The position numbers and the translations under genes are program-made. From positions 124,001-188,000 of the forward strand of contig NZ_DATCTF010000013.1 of the NCBI RefSeq assembly GCF_036568125.1: DNA of 64,000 nt, given 5' to 3'. How positions within the stretch are numbered: the stretch's first letter is position 1; every line of letters starts with the position of its first letter. Below, piece by piece: positions 8,535 to 17,414 of this stretch. Source of the DNA: Magnetovibrio sp. GTDB lineage: Bacteria; Pseudomonadota; Alphaproteobacteria; Rhodospirillales; Magnetovibrionaceae. The notes below the pieces were generated by a model. The model saw only the letters and a list, made by a program, of their open reading frames with translations, was not told the origin of the DNA and did not search any database.

Positions 8535-9677
8535 TTAAAAGCGGTCCGGATCGGGAATTTCATCGCCGATCACCGGCGCTTTGGTGACCCCGCGCGCGGC
8601 AGCGGCGCGTTCTTCCTGGCCTTGGGCGTAGGTCTTGAATTTCGACTGGCGGCGCACGTTGGGCTTGCTTTCCTTGGCCGATTTCAAAATCTTGCGCACC
8701 TCTTCGATGCCTTGGCGCATTTCCAGCATGATGAATTCAGACCGCTTCACCGGCCCGCCGACGCTGTCGCGCGGGAACAGGTTGTGCCATGCACCCATTT
8801 TGACCGACAACGCGCACAGCACCGCGCCGATGGTGGTGTGGTAGCTTTCGATCAGCGCCTCGACCTGGCGGAAGCGTTCGGCGGATACGTCGCTCCAGAA
8901 ATCCTTGGTGCTGGCGTCGAATTCATCGAACAGGCGCTTGAGGTGCGCGCTCAATCCGGTGAAGGTCTTTTCCAGCATGTCGCAGGTTTTCATCAGATTC
9001 TGATCGCTTTTCAGTTCCCAATTGGCGCGGATTTTCTTCAAGCTGTCGAGGAAGCCCTGGGTGATCGGCGCGGTTTCGTCCAGGCAATGTTTGTAGTACG
9101 CCAGCGACAGGAAAATATCGCCGTAATCTTCCAAAAAGCGCGGCAGTTCCATCAAGTCGATGTCGAGCTTCTTGGCCATCATGTCGAGCTTTTCGCGTGC
9201 CATTTTGACGTCGGGATTGCGAAACAGATTGAGCAGGTCGTCGAATTCCTGCACCTGCACGTCGGTGCTGCCGTAAATGTCGCGGATCAGCGGGAAGGTG
9301 AAATCCTTCATATAACCGGCCAGTTCCTGGCTTTTTTTCGCCGACAGTTTCAACGCCGTGATGTCGTTGACCGGGATGTCTTGCTCCCTGAGCGAGACCC
9401 GCAGGCTGTAGACGTCGTAAGACGGCAGTCGGGCCAATTTGCGCAACAGCGTGATGTCGTGCGGCGAAGCGTTGGCGTGTTCGCGCAATTGCCGCGCGGC
9501 GGCGTCCACGGTCATTTGTCCGCTGCCGGCATCGACGTCTTGAAACAACTCGATCATGGTTTGCAAACGCGCGTTCTTGATCATCCGTGCGCGCGACAGC
9601 GAACGGTTTTCGAACGGGATGATGCTCATCGGCATGATGTGGAGGGTATCGAGATCACTTTCGAGGGTATCGGACAT
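8535..9677 (-). CDS. Conserved helical protein of unknown function
   Basis: About 380 residues from the ATG at 9677, which has AGGAAAG nearby; the open frame runs further upstream through non-conserved sequence. The protein is soluble and almost wholly helical, with no signal peptide or membrane segment. It has many charged helices, few Cys, and a basic C-terminus (SKFKTYAQGQEERAAAARG). No catalytic motif is visible. It lies antisense between fmt and truA, interrupting that otherwise conserved cluster. The family is not recognised. Confidence 0.75.
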   Translation of the reverse strand: MSDTLESDLDTLHIMPMSIIPFENRSLSRARMIKNARLQTMIELFQDVDAGSGQMTVDAAARQLREHANASPHDITLLRKLARLPSYDVYSLRVSLREQDIPVNDITALKLSAKKSQELAGYMKDFTFPLIRDIYGSTDVQVQEFDDLLNLFRNPDVKMAREKLDMMAKKLDIDLMELPRFLEDYGDIFLSLAYYKHCLDETAPITQGFLDSLKKIRANWELKSDQNLMKTCDMLEKTFTGLSAHLKRLFDEFDASTKDFWSDVSAERFRQVEALIESYHTTIGAVLCALSVKMGAWHNLFPRDSVGGPVKRSEFIMLEMRQGIEEVRKILKSAKESKPNVRRQSKFKTYAQGQEERAAAARGVTKAPVIGDEIPDPDRF

Positions 9678-9835
9678 GGTCTTTCCTGCAACGCGGCGGG
9701 ATAAGGATTGAAAACTCAATACCATATGTACGCCCGCCAAGGGGGGTAACGCAATACACGTCCCAAAAATGTGGATATTCGGTGCACTTGTAAAACATCT
9801 CGCGCTTGGGGGGGCAGTTGCTCTAAAACAGGCCC

Positions 9836-10603
9836 ATGGTTCGATATCGGTTAACAGTTGAATATGACGGCGGCCCGTTTGTCGGCTGGCAGAGGCAGGA
9901 CACCGGCCTCGGCGTGCAGCAGGTGGTGGAGGACGCAATTCCCGCGTTCAGCGGCGAACACCCGCGCGTCCATTGCGCCGGGCGCACCGACGCGGGCGTT
10001 CATGCCTATGGCCAAGTGATTCATTTTGACCTCGCGCGCACGGATATGAACGCAAAGACCGTGCGTGACGCCCTCAATCACCATATGAAACCGCGCCCGG
10101 TCAGCATCGTCGAAGTCGAGATCGTCGATGAGAACTTTCATGCGCGCTTTTCGGCGACGGAGCGCGCATACCTCTACCGTATTCTCAATCGCCGCGCCCG
10201 TCCGGCGATCGAGCGCGGTCACGTGTGGTGGGTGGCGCAGCCGTTGAACGCCGAAGCCATGCACGCGGCCGCGCAAGTACTGGTCGGACGACACGATTTC
10301 ACCACCTTTCGCGCCACCATGTGTCAAGCCAAATCGCCCATCAAGACCTTGAATGAATTGACGGTATCGCGCAGCGGCGACGAAATCCGCATCAAGGCGC
10401 GGGCCCGGTCGTTCTTGCACCATCAGGTGCGCAATCTGGTCGGCACGCTCAGGCTGGTGGGCGAGGGCAAATGGACGGCGGACGACCTCAAGGCGGCGCT
10501 TGACGCCAAAGACCGCGCCGCGGGCGGTCCCACTGCGCCGCCGGACGGCCTGTATCTGATGCGCGTTGGCTATGATCCGTTTACGAGCGATGATGAGATA
10601 TAG
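9836..10603 (+). CDS. truA: tRNA pseudouridine synthase A
   Basis: 255 residues. The catalytic motif [11 protein letters not shown] holds the nucleophile Asp52; the [17 protein letters not shown] and [10 protein letters not shown] segments are standard. It isomerises uridines 38-40 of the tRNA anticodon arm. It is the third member of the def-fmt-truA group. Confidence 0.97.
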   Translation: MVRYRLTVEYDGGPFVGWQRQDTGLGVQQVVEDAIPAFSGEHPRVHCAGRTDAGVHAYGQVIHFDLARTDMNAKTVRDALNHHMKPRPVSIVEVEIVDENFHARFSATERAYLYRILNRRARPAIERGHVWWVAQPLNAEAMHAAAQVLVGRHDFTTFRATMCQAKSPIKTLNELTVSRSGDEIRIKARARSFLHHQVRNLVGTLRLVGEGKWTADDLKAALDAKDRAAGGPTAPPDGLYLMRVGYDPFTSDDEI

Positions 10604-10616
10604 GTTTAATTTCAAA

Positions 10617-10657
10617 AATGTATATACATTGCAATCTCAATGTATATATAATGCATT
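10617..10657. promoter_or_regulatory. Palindrome cluster, probable operator of the downstream RHH gene
   Basis: A 14-bp perfect palindrome AATGTATATACATT (10617-10630) is followed by ATTGCAAT (10628-10635) and AATGCATT (10650-10657), both perfect. The decamer AATGTATATA occurs twice, at 10617 and 10639, exactly 22 bp (two helical turns) apart. This is AT-rich against a GC-rich background. It ends eight nucleotides before the Shine-Dalgarno of a ribbon-helix-helix gene. Families of that fold typically bind such repeats and regulate themselves. Confidence 0.6.
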
Positions 10658-10682
10658 GCGTTCATGAGGAGCGAGCCCGGTT

Positions 10683-10862
10683 ATGACCGAAAAAACAAAG
10701 CCCAAAAAGAAGATCAAAAAGGATAGCCAGTTGGTGATCCGGATCAGCGGCGAGGTACGGGATCAATTCGTGGCATTGTGTGATGAGCTTGATACGAGCG
10801 CGGCGCGCGAAATCCGTCGTTTCATACAAGACTTCCTGCGTGAACATAAGGCTCAGGGCTAG
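10683..10862 (+). CDS. Small ribbon-helix-helix DNA-binding protein
   Basis: 59 residues. After a basic tail (MTEKTKPKKKIKKD) comes QLVIRISGEVRDQFVALCDE, a beta-strand then helix, followed by LDTSAAREIRRFIQDFL, matching the CopG/Arc ribbon-helix-helix pattern of one strand and two helices in about 45 residues. GAGGAG lies upstream. Such proteins act as dimers and often repress their own promoter or act as the antitoxin of a toxin pair; no toxin-like gene is adjacent. A lysine-rich peptide gene follows after 40 nt. Confidence 0.7.
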   Translation: MTEKTKPKKKIKKDSQLVIRISGEVRDQFVALCDELDTSAAREIRRFIQDFLREHKAQG

Positions 10863-10902
10863 AGGCCTTGCGCGTTTGCAACCCACATCAGGAGACACCA
10901 AC

Positions 10903-11022
10903 ATGTCCAAGAAGTCGAAAATCAAAAGCCTGAAAAAAGAAGTCAAGCAACGCAAGGCGAAAGTCGCCAAGCAAGAAAGCAAGCTGAAAAAAGCCAAAAA
11001 AGCGCTGAAGAAAGCCGCTTAA
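10903..11022 (+). CDS. 39-residue lysine-rich coiled-coil peptide
   Basis: The ATG at 10903 has AGGAG at a good distance; the longer open frame starting at 10780 runs through the RHH gene out of frame and is not credible. The peptide is about half Lys plus Ala/Glu/Gln in a heptad-like pattern (KSLKKEVKQRKAKVAKQESK), so it should be a strongly basic helix resembling histone-H1-like or nucleoid-associated tails. A strong terminator begins about 20 nt after the stop. Role unknown; nucleic-acid binding is inference from charge. Confidence 0.6.
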   Translation: MSKKSKIKSLKKEVKQRKAKVAKQESKLKKAKKALKKAA

Positions 11023-11042
11023 CGGGTTTTTCAAAACACCGC

Positions 11043-11076
11043 AAAGAAGGCCGGCGATAACGCCGGCCTTCTTTTT
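11043..11076 (+). terminator. Strong Rho-independent terminator
   Basis: Stem AAAGAAGGCCGGCG / CGCCGGCCTTCTTT (11043-11056 and 11061-11074), tetraloop ATAA, followed by a T-run. It ends the RHH/lysine-rich peptide transcript and, being flanked by A- and T-runs, may also stop the convergent chemoreceptor gene. Confidence 0.9.
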
Positions 11077-11108
11077 TGCCAGGGTGTTGAGAGCCGGGTG
11101 GCTGGTAA

Positions 11109-12581
11109 CTAGGCCTTATAGCCCATGCGCAACCCACCCCAGTGCCGCCCCTTGACGGTGATCGGCGCGGACACGTCTTTCATCACCGTCATGACCCCGC
11201 CGCCCATGTCGCGTTTGTAGGTTTTGAGCAAAAACGACTTGGTCTGGTTTTGCCCCGCCCCAAGTCCGGTCGGGTCGTCGAAGATGCGCCGGTTGCGGCA
11301 GTTGGCCATGTTCCACACCGGATCGTTCGATTGCGGTTGGGAATATTTTTTGTTGTGAGTCGGCAGATAGCCGTTGCGATCCACCGGCGCACTGAAGGTG
11401 ACGCGGTCGTCCAGGTCGAGCAACGGTTCTTGGATCGGTGGCAGGACACGGTCGGTGAAGGGCACCATCTTGGCCATCACCTGTTGGGGGTCGGTGCCGG
11501 GGATTGGCTGGTAGTTTTCGTCGAACAGCTCGTCCATGGTGATTTCGCCCGCATCCACCGCAGCCTCAAAGGTGGTGCTGATTTGCTGCGCCGCCTTTCG
11601 CACCGCCACGATGAAGGGGGTGTCGTCGATTTCCAGGCCGTTTTCAACCACCTGCTCGATCAAATCTTCGCTGAGGCTCAGCAACCGCCCGACATGATCG
11701 TTGGCGACGTTCAGACGACGACTTTCATCGGTGACCTCAACGGCGAAGTTGCCGAGGCTGTCGGAAACGTGGGTGCACACCGACAAGTTGGCTTGCGACT
11801 GTTCGTGGATGTCCGCAACATGGGCCTTGAGCAGGTCGAAGATGGTCTCCAAATCGTCCATGGCCTCGGCGACCTTGGCTGTGTCTTGGCTGGCTGTATC
11901 GGCTTTTTCGAGGCTTGTGGCGCTGTCCGTGGCCAGCATCTCGATTTGCGTGCGCAATTCGGACACCGTATCGCTGATGTCGGTGGTGGCATCGCTGGTT
12001 TGCTTGGACAAGTTTTTGACTTCCCCCGCGACCACGGCGAAACCCTTGCCTGCCGCACCGGCGCGCGCCGCTTCGATGGTGGCGTTGAGCGCCAACAGAT
12101 TGGTTTGTTTGGCAATGGCCTCGATGTTCTGCGCCACGCCGGAGACACGCTCCAAGGCGTGGGTCAAGGCATCCAAGCGCGCCGAGATCCCCGACACCGA
12201 TTCGATCAGGCCGCCGATGCTGCGCGTACTGTCTTCGATGGTGCGCGACGTTTCCTCGGTACTGGACGTGGCTTGCGACGCGATGGAATTGGCCGTGGTC
12301 GCCAATTCTGAAATTTGGGCGTTGGATTCGTGCAGCCCGTCCATGTCGGATTTCAGGTCGTCCAAGTGCTGGGTCTTGCCGCTCACCGCGGCGGTGATGT
12401 CGTCGAGATCGATAGAAATCTCCGCCAGTTCACCCCACACGCCGGCGATTTGACGTGCGGCTTGTGCGCCAAAATCGGAGCCGACAGGACCAGAGCTGGA
12501 TGTGTGCGATGTGTCGGTAGGATGGGAAGACGGTTCGGAATCCGAAATGGATTCATGTGTGGTGGTGCTTATGGTGTTCAT
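11109..12581 (-). CDS. Cytoplasmic methyl-accepting chemotaxis protein with C-terminal sensor domain
   Basis: 490 residues with no membrane helix or signal peptide. A Ser/Thr-rich N-terminus (1-35) is followed by a chemoreceptor signalling domain with the hairpin tip core [19 protein letters not shown] and [18 protein letters not shown]. The last about 150 residues (from [18 protein letters not shown]) form a separate domain with [18 protein letters not shown] and [14 protein letters not shown], resembling the C-terminal Cache/PAS-like sensor module found after the MA domain in some Magnetospirillum-type receptors. It should signal to CheA from the cytosol, sensing an internal cue. The ligand is unknown. 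Confidence 0.88.
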   Translation of the reverse strand: MNTISTTTHESISDSEPSSHPTDTSHTSSSGPVGSDFGAQAARQIAGVWGELAEISIDLDDITAAVSGKTQHLDDLKSDMDGLHESNAQISELATTANSIASQATSSTEETSRTIEDSTRSIGGLIESVSGISARLDALTHALERVSGVAQNIEAIAKQTNLLALNATIEAARAGAAGKGFAVVAGEVKNLSKQTSDATTDISDTVSELRTQIEMLATDSATSLEKADTASQDTAKVAEAMDDLETIFDLLKAHVADIHEQSQANLSVCTHVSDSLGNFAVEVTDESRRLNVANDHVGRLLSLSEDLIEQVVENGLEIDDTPFIVAVRKAAQQISTTFEAAVDAGEITMDELFDENYQPIPGTDPQQVMAKMVPFTDRVLPPIQEPLLDLDDRVTFSAPVDRNGYLPTHNKKYSQPQSNDPVWNMANCRNRRIFDDPTGLGAGQNQTKSFLLKTYKRDMGGGVMTVMKDVSAPITVKGRHWGGLRMGYKA

Positions 12582-12682
12582 GGTGGCTCCCCATTGGTCG
12601 TGTGCCGTCTGTTCGGCGCAATATACGCTCCTACCCGTATGGGCAGCATCATAACGACTTATTCAATTCTGCAAAGAGCGAA

Positions 12683-12713
12683 AAAGTAGGTGCGGATACC
12701 CAGAAAGTAGGTG
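12683..12713. promoter_or_regulatory. Direct repeat AAAGTAGGTG, 21-bp period
   Basis: AAAGTAGGTG occurs at 12683-12692 and 12704-12713, one face of the helix apart by two turns, in the region between the divergent chemoreceptor gene and the small membrane-protein gene at 12783. A paired site for a transcription factor is plausible; no regulator is identified. Confidence 0.35.
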
Positions 12714-12782
12714 TGAAGGTCTAGGGATTGACGGCAGCCATCTTGTTTTGCCTTCACCGCCGTGTCGCGATAGGATTGAAAC

Positions 12783-13157
12783 ATGACGGAAAAAGAACCC
12801 CTGATGACTTTGAGAACCCGTCCCGCCGCCGGGACTGTGGATGCTGCCGCTGGCGATGCGTCTCATGGCGGTGCGCACGGGGCGTATGGCGACGGGACTT
12901 ACACCAGCAGCGACGGCTTGCCGTTACTCGGTTTGTTTGCGGTGGGCTTCGGGCTACTGAGCATCTTCACCATCGGGCCGGTGTTCGTGCCGTTGGCATT
13001 AATTTTTGGTCTGGTGGCGATTTTTGCGGGGCAGATACTTTTGGGGCTGACGGCGGTTGTGTTGTCATTGATTGGTGTTTTGACCTCGCCCACGTTGATG
13101 GTGGTGCTGGGCATCGGCGCATTCGCCGCCTGGCTGGGCATCCCGCTGCCGTTTTAA
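12783..13157 (+). CDS. Small hydrophobic membrane protein, unknown
   Basis: 124 residues. A cytosolic or flexible N-terminus rich in Gly/Ala/His (about 1-45) precedes three closely packed hydrophobic helices (about 47-69, 71-96, 100-120). AGGAT precedes the ATG; an in-frame ATG eight residues on is an alternative start. No motif is recognised. The next gene in the same direction is a periplasmic diheme cytochrome c, 106 nt away, so a membrane partner role is possible but unsupported. Confidence 0.6.
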   Translation: MTEKEPLMTLRTRPAAGTVDAAAGDASHGGAHGAYGDGTYTSSDGLPLLGLFAVGFGLLSIFTIGPVFVPLALIFGLVAIFAGQILLGLTAVVLSLIGVLTSPTLMVVLGIGAFAAWLGIPLPF

Positions 13158-13263
13158 TTCGACTACCTTGCTGCAATCTGATCGTAACGTTCAGGCGTCG
13201 TTCATGCGCGCAACGTTATGACGGTCTCAATCGCACACCACACCTCTCAGGTTGGAGACACAG

Positions 13264-13776
13264 ATGTTGAAATCCATTCCTCTCGCCGCCGCATTTGGCG
13301 CCTTCGTTCTCGCGACAACCCCGGCCCGTTCAGCAGACACTGACTTCGGCGCGACCGCAGCGGACCCTATCACGGCAAAAGAATGCGGCGACTGTCATAT
13401 GGCTTTTGCACCGATCAAGCTACCGGGGCGCTCGTGGGTGAAGATCATGGGCGATCTGGCCAACCACTTTGGCGAAGATGCCAGTCTCGACCCGGCCACG
13501 GCCAAGCACATTGAGGAATACCTGGTGTCCAAATCCATGGACGGCGGCGGTACCATGTTCGGCAAGATCAGCTACAAAAAGCTGATGAAAAAGCAGCCCA
13601 AGGATTACACCCCGATCCGCATCACCGAAACCCGGGACTGGCTCGGCGATCACCGGTCGGAAAAGTACAAGCGTATGCTGTCGGAAAAAAAGATGAATTC
13701 AGGCGCCAATTGCGTGCTTTGTCACAAAGGCGCGCCGGAGGGCAAATATGAAGAATTCGACAAGCTGCCGAAATAA
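13264..13776 (+). CDS. Periplasmic diheme cytochrome c (DHC type)
   Basis: 170 residues from the ATG at 13264 (GGAGA upstream; a TTG four codons earlier is not needed). It has a Sec signal peptide ending about ARSA (20-24). Two CxxCH heme sites follow: CGDCH (41-45) and CVLCH (150-154). The spacing, the LPGRSWVKIMGDLANHFGEDASLDP segment and ITETRDWLGDH...YKRML agree with the diheme cytochrome c family known from phototrophic and other proteobacteria, where it is paired with a cytochrome b. No cytochrome b is adjacent here. It probably shuttles electrons in the periplasm. Confidence 0.9.
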   Translation: MLKSIPLAAAFGAFVLATTPARSADTDFGATAADPITAKECGDCHMAFAPIKLPGRSWVKIMGDLANHFGEDASLDPATAKHIEEYLVSKSMDGGGTMFGKISYKKLMKKQPKDYTPIRITETRDWLGDHRSEKYKRMLSEKKMNSGANCVLCHKGAPEGKYEEFDKLPK

Positions 13777-13783
13777 GCGGCGC

Positions 13784-14353
13784 TTAAATCAATAACACCG
13801 CGCCCCAATAGCGGATCATAAAATTGATCATAACCGACAACGCCACCACCCCGCTGGCGGCCAATCCGGTGATGTTCAAGGTGTGACGCGCCACGAACCA
13901 CGACAGGCCGAGGCTGTAGACGATCACCGACGCCAGCATGAACGACATGGCGCTGCCGGTAAGCACGCCCGTGGTGATGGCGATCTGCACGGGGATAGCG
14001 AACGCCGAAACGATCAGGTCGGCCCAGTTGTTGGCGACGCCGAACACCAAAAAACGTTGCGACCAGCCCATCAGGCGGCATACGTAAACCATCGCCAGCG
14101 GAAATGCGACCCAACCCATCGCGTACATGATGATTTCGACAGAAAAGTAACGCAGCCCCGGCGCGGAGACATCTTCCAAATTCCAGCGCAAGACGAATTC
14201 GAGAAAATACAAAGGCGCGATCAACGCAGCGACCCAGAACGAATTCCAAAAGCCTTGCAAGGTGGTGTTGAAAAACAATGCGCCTTTTTCGTCGAAACGC
14301 GCCAGCCGCAGTGCGCCCATCAGCGACAGAGTGGCTTCGCGCGGCGATATCAT
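13784..14353 (-). CDS. Integral membrane protein, unknown
   Basis: 189 residues with about five hydrophobic helices (from [17 protein letters not shown] to [17 protein letters not shown]) and no signal peptide or catalytic motif. Its ATG overlaps the end of dapE by four bases, so it is translationally coupled to dapE and probably the last gene of the HAD-dapD-dapE transcript. A transport or envelope function cannot be told apart. Confidence 0.75.
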   Translation of the reverse strand: MISPREATLSLMGALRLARFDEKGALFFNTTLQGFWNSFWVAALIAPLYFLEFVLRWNLEDVSAPGLRYFSVEIIMYAMGWVAFPLAMVYVCRLMGWSQRFLVFGVANNWADLIVSAFAIPVQIAITTGVLTGSAMSFMLASVIVYSLGLSWFVARHTLNITGLAASGVVALSVMINFMIRYWGAVLLI

Positions 14354-15531
14354 GCGCTTTGGCTTTCATTGGATGATAAAAAATAGCCGACTATCATTTC
14401 ATAGTAAATGTCGGCCAGTTTGCGGATATCTTCGACGCTGGCGCGTTCGTCGACCTTGTGCGCGGTTTGGTTCATTAGGCCGAATTCCGCGACGGCGGCG
14501 TGGTCTTTGATGAAGCGCGCGTCCGAGGTGCCGCCCGAGGTGCTGAGTTCCGGCGTCAATCCGGTAATCTTGTGCACGGCCTGGGTCATCACGTCGGATA
14601 GAAGGCCCGGCGGGGTGAGGAAGCTGTCGCCCGAGACGCTGAATTCCAAATCGAAGTTGTCGCCCGCAGCGTTCAACTGATCGCGCAGGCGCTTTTTCAG
14701 GGTTTCAGGTGTGTAGGTGTCGTTAAACCGCACGTTGAACACCGCGCGCGCGGTGTTGGGAATGACGTTGGTGGCGGGATTGCCGACATCGACGGTGGTG
14801 ACTTCCAGGTTGGAAGGCTGAAAATGTTCGGTGCCCAGATCCAGCGGTTCAGCGTAGAGCGCGCTCAGCAGCTTGACCAGTTTTGGCACCGGATTGTCGG
14901 CATGCTGCGGATAGGCGACATGGCCCTGGGTGCCGTGCTGGGTGATATAGCCCGTCAGGCTGCCGCGGCGGCCGATCTTGATGGTTTCACCCAAAGTGTC
15001 GGTGTTGGTCGGTTCGCCGACGATGCACGCGTCGACGGTTTCGCCGCGTGCGACCATCCAGTCGAGCATTTTGACGGTGCCGTTGATGGCCGGACCTTCT
15101 TCATCGCCGGTGATGAGGAACGACAACGAGCCCTTGAACGCATCGCCGCATTCGTCGAGATAACGCGCCGCCGCAGATGCAAAGCAAGCTATGGCCGCCT
15201 TCATGTCCACCGCGCCGCGGCCGTAAAGGACGCCGTTATGGATTTCCGCGCCGAACGGCGGGTGGGTCCACGCATCCGCATCGCCAACCGGCACCACGTC
15301 GGTATGACCGGCAAAGCAGAGGTTCGGCCCACCGTCGCCAAAACGCGCGTAGAGATTATCGACGTCCGGGGTGCCGTCTTCGGCAAAGGGCAGACGGTGA
15401 CAGGTGAAGCCCAGTGGCGTCAGGGCGCTTTCCAGAACGCCCAACGCACCCTCATCGACGGGGGTGACGCTGGGGCACTGGATCAGCGCCTGAGTCAGCT
15501 CGATGGGGTCAATGAGCTTTGTGCCTGTCAC
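14350..15531 (-). CDS. dapE: Succinyl-diaminopimelate desuccinylase
   Basis: 393 residues, M20 metallopeptidase fold. Ligand motifs: [28 protein letters not shown] and [13 protein letters not shown], holding the His, bridging Asp and catalytic/ligand Glu residues; a late His lies in [12 protein letters not shown]. It hydrolyses N-succinyl-LL-diaminopimelate to diaminopimelate for lysine and peptidoglycan. It follows dapD by 15 nt on the same strand. Confidence 0.97.
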   Translation of the reverse strand: MTGTKLIDPIELTQALIQCPSVTPVDEGALGVLESALTPLGFTCHRLPFAEDGTPDVDNLYARFGDGGPNLCFAGHTDVVPVGDADAWTHPPFGAEIHNGVLYGRGAVDMKAAIACFASAAARYLDECGDAFKGSLSFLITGDEEGPAINGTVKMLDWMVARGETVDACIVGEPTNTDTLGETIKIGRRGSLTGYITQHGTQGHVAYPQHADNPVPKLVKLLSALYAEPLDLGTEHFQPSNLEVTTVDVGNPATNVIPNTARAVFNVRFNDTYTPETLKKRLRDQLNAAGDNFDLEFSVSGDSFLTPPGLLSDVMTQAVHKITGLTPELSTSGGTSDARFIKDHAAVAEFGLMNQTAHKVDERASVEDIRKLADIYYEMIVGYFLSSNESQSA

Positions 15532-15546
15532 GTTCGCGTGCTCCGA

Positions 15547-16395
15547 TCAGTCGCGCAGCAGTTCGTTGATGCCGGTTTTGGCGCGGGTTTTTTCATCAAC
15601 GCGTTTGACGATCACGGCGCAATAGAGGTTCGGTGCAGGCTCGCCCGTCGGCATGGTGCGGTGCGACGGCATGGAGCCCGATACCACAACCGAATAGGCC
15701 GGAACGCGGCCGTAGAAGACTTCGCCGGTGTTGCGGTCGACGACCTTGGTCGAGGCGGAAATGAACACACCCATGCCTAGCACCGAGCCTTCTTCGACGA
15801 TCACGCCTTCGGCGACCTCGGCGCGCGCGCCGATGAAGCAGTTGTCCTCGATGATGGTCGGATTGGCTTGCAGAGGTTCCAACACCCCGCCGATACCGGC
15901 GCCGCCGGAAATGTGAACGTTCTTGCCGATCTGCGCGCACGAACCCACGGTCGACCAGCCGTCGACCATGGTGCCGCTATCAACATACGCGCCGAGGTTT
16001 ACGAAGCTCGGCATCAGCACCACGCCGGGCGCGATGTAGGCGCCGCGCCGCGCGATGCAGTTGGGCACCGCACGGATGCCCGATGCGCGAAATTGGGCGT
16101 CGTCCCAGCCTTTGAATTTGCTGTCGACCTTGTCGAACCAATGTGCGCCGCCGGGACCGTTTTCGATCATCTTCATGTCGTTGAGGCGGAACGACAGCAA
16201 AACGGCCTTTTTCAGCCACTGGTTCACTTGCCATTCACCCACCGCGATACGTTCGGCGACGCGGGCCTTGCCGCTGTCGAGCAGCTCGGTGGCCTCTTCG
16301 ACGGCTTCGCGGATGGCGCCTTGGGTGGTCAGGCTGACGTTGTCGCGGTCTTCCCAGGCGGCGTTGATGGTGTTTTCAAGGTCGGTGTAGCTCAT
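15547..16395 (-). CDS. dapD: Tetrahydrodipicolinate N-succinyltransferase
   Basis: 282 residues starting [18 protein letters not shown] at 16395; sequence upstream in the frame is not conserved. The C-terminal half is a left-handed beta-helix of hexapeptide repeats (for example [40 protein letters not shown]). It succinylates tetrahydrodipicolinate with succinyl-CoA, the step before the aminotransferase and DapE. Together with dapE this encodes two steps of the succinylase lysine route. Confidence 0.97.
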   Translation of the reverse strand: MSYTDLENTINAAWEDRDNVSLTTQGAIREAVEEATELLDSGKARVAERIAVGEWQVNQWLKKAVLLSFRLNDMKMIENGPGGAHWFDKVDSKFKGWDDAQFRASGIRAVPNCIARRGAYIAPGVVLMPSFVNLGAYVDSGTMVDGWSTVGSCAQIGKNVHISGGAGIGGVLEPLQANPTIIEDNCFIGARAEVAEGVIVEEGSVLGMGVFISASTKVVDRNTGEVFYGRVPAYSVVVSGSMPSHRTMPTGEPAPNLYCAVIVKRVDEKTRAKTGINELLRD

Positions 16396-16510
16396 GGTGC
16401 TCGCTCTTAAATCAAATGGGGGCAATTGGGGCTCGAAATTGGGGCTGGTCCGCTGAAAAGCTCCCGGAACATACGGTGTCCGGCGCGGCCTGTCCAGCAT
16501 ATGGGTGCAC

Positions 16511-17212
16511 TTACAATGCGCGCAGCCACGCAACCAGATCGTCGGTGACGAAATCGACGTGATCGCCTTCGGGGGCTTCCTTGCACACAGCGCATTCGGT
16601 CACCGGGCGCACCCACACCGTGGCCATGCCGAGCTTGGCGGCGGGTTCTAGGTTGCGGGCGATGTCTTCGACCATCACCGCGCCTTGAGGCGCGATGTCG
16701 AAACGCTTGACCAGCTTGTCATAGATTTCCGGTTCCGGCTTGGGGATGAAGTCGGCTTCAACAATATCGAAGATGGCATCGAAATGATCCGCGACGCCGA
16801 GCCGCGCCATCACCCGTTCGGCATGGGCGACATCGGCGTTGGTGAAGATGATCTTGCGTCCCGGCAAGCGCGCCAAGGCGGCATCCAGCGCTGGATCGGC
16901 GGGAATCAGGGAAATATCGATGTCGTGTACATAATTCAGATACGGCGTCGGGTCCATGGCGTGATTGAGCATCATACCGCGCAGCGTGGTGCCGTATTGG
17001 CGAAAATAACTTTTTTGCACCCGGTGCGCTTCGTCTTCGTCGATCTCGAGAAAGCGCGCCAAGTAGCTGCGCATGCGCGCGTCGATTTGTTCGAACAAGC
17101 CATGCACACCACAATATAGCGTGTTGTCGAGGTCAAAGACCCATGTATGTGCGCGTATCAGATGCGCAGTGTCGGGTAACGGCGTGTGGTGTGATGATGA
17201 GTTCTGAACCAT
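16511..17212 (-). CDS. HAD-family pyrimidine 5'-nucleotidase
   Basis: 233 residues. Haloacid dehalogenase motif I is [10 protein letters not shown] (nucleophile Asp and general acid Asp), motif [11 protein letters not shown], and motif [15 protein letters not shown] ... [12 protein letters not shown]. Size and the TLYC...LFEQIDARM pattern match the SDT1/YjjG-like pyrimidine nucleotidases often found beside dapD in alphaproteobacteria. It probably dephosphorylates UMP/CMP-type nucleotides. Confidence 0.88.
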   Translation of the reverse strand: MVQNSSSHHTPLPDTAHLIRAHTWVFDLDNTLYCGVHGLFEQIDARMRSYLARFLEIDEDEAHRVQKSYFRQYGTTLRGMMLNHAMDPTPYLNYVHDIDISLIPADPALDAALARLPGRKIIFTNADVAHAERVMARLGVADHFDAIFDIVEADFIPKPEPEIYDKLVKRFDIAPQGAVMVEDIARNLEPAAKLGMATVWVRPVTECAVCKEAPEGDHVDFVTDDLVAWLRAL

Positions 17213-17414
17213 AGCGTCTCAAAGGTGGCGGGCGCGGCTCTGAAACGCAAGGGTGTTGTGCTCGAATTGTGATATTATGGTAGTCAAATATGCGTACTGT
17301 GATGAAAAAAAGGTTGTGCTATTTTAAATTTATAATCGTTTGAATTCATTGATGCGCACTTGACGTGATAGTTCATAGTGTAAGGCAGAGCCACAGGCAG
17401 AAGGGGGGGGGTGT

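Noticed and set aside
10683-11022. Toxin-antitoxin module
   Set aside because: The RHH protein could be an antitoxin, but the partner is a 39-residue lysine-rich helix with no resemblance to RelE, MazF or other toxins.
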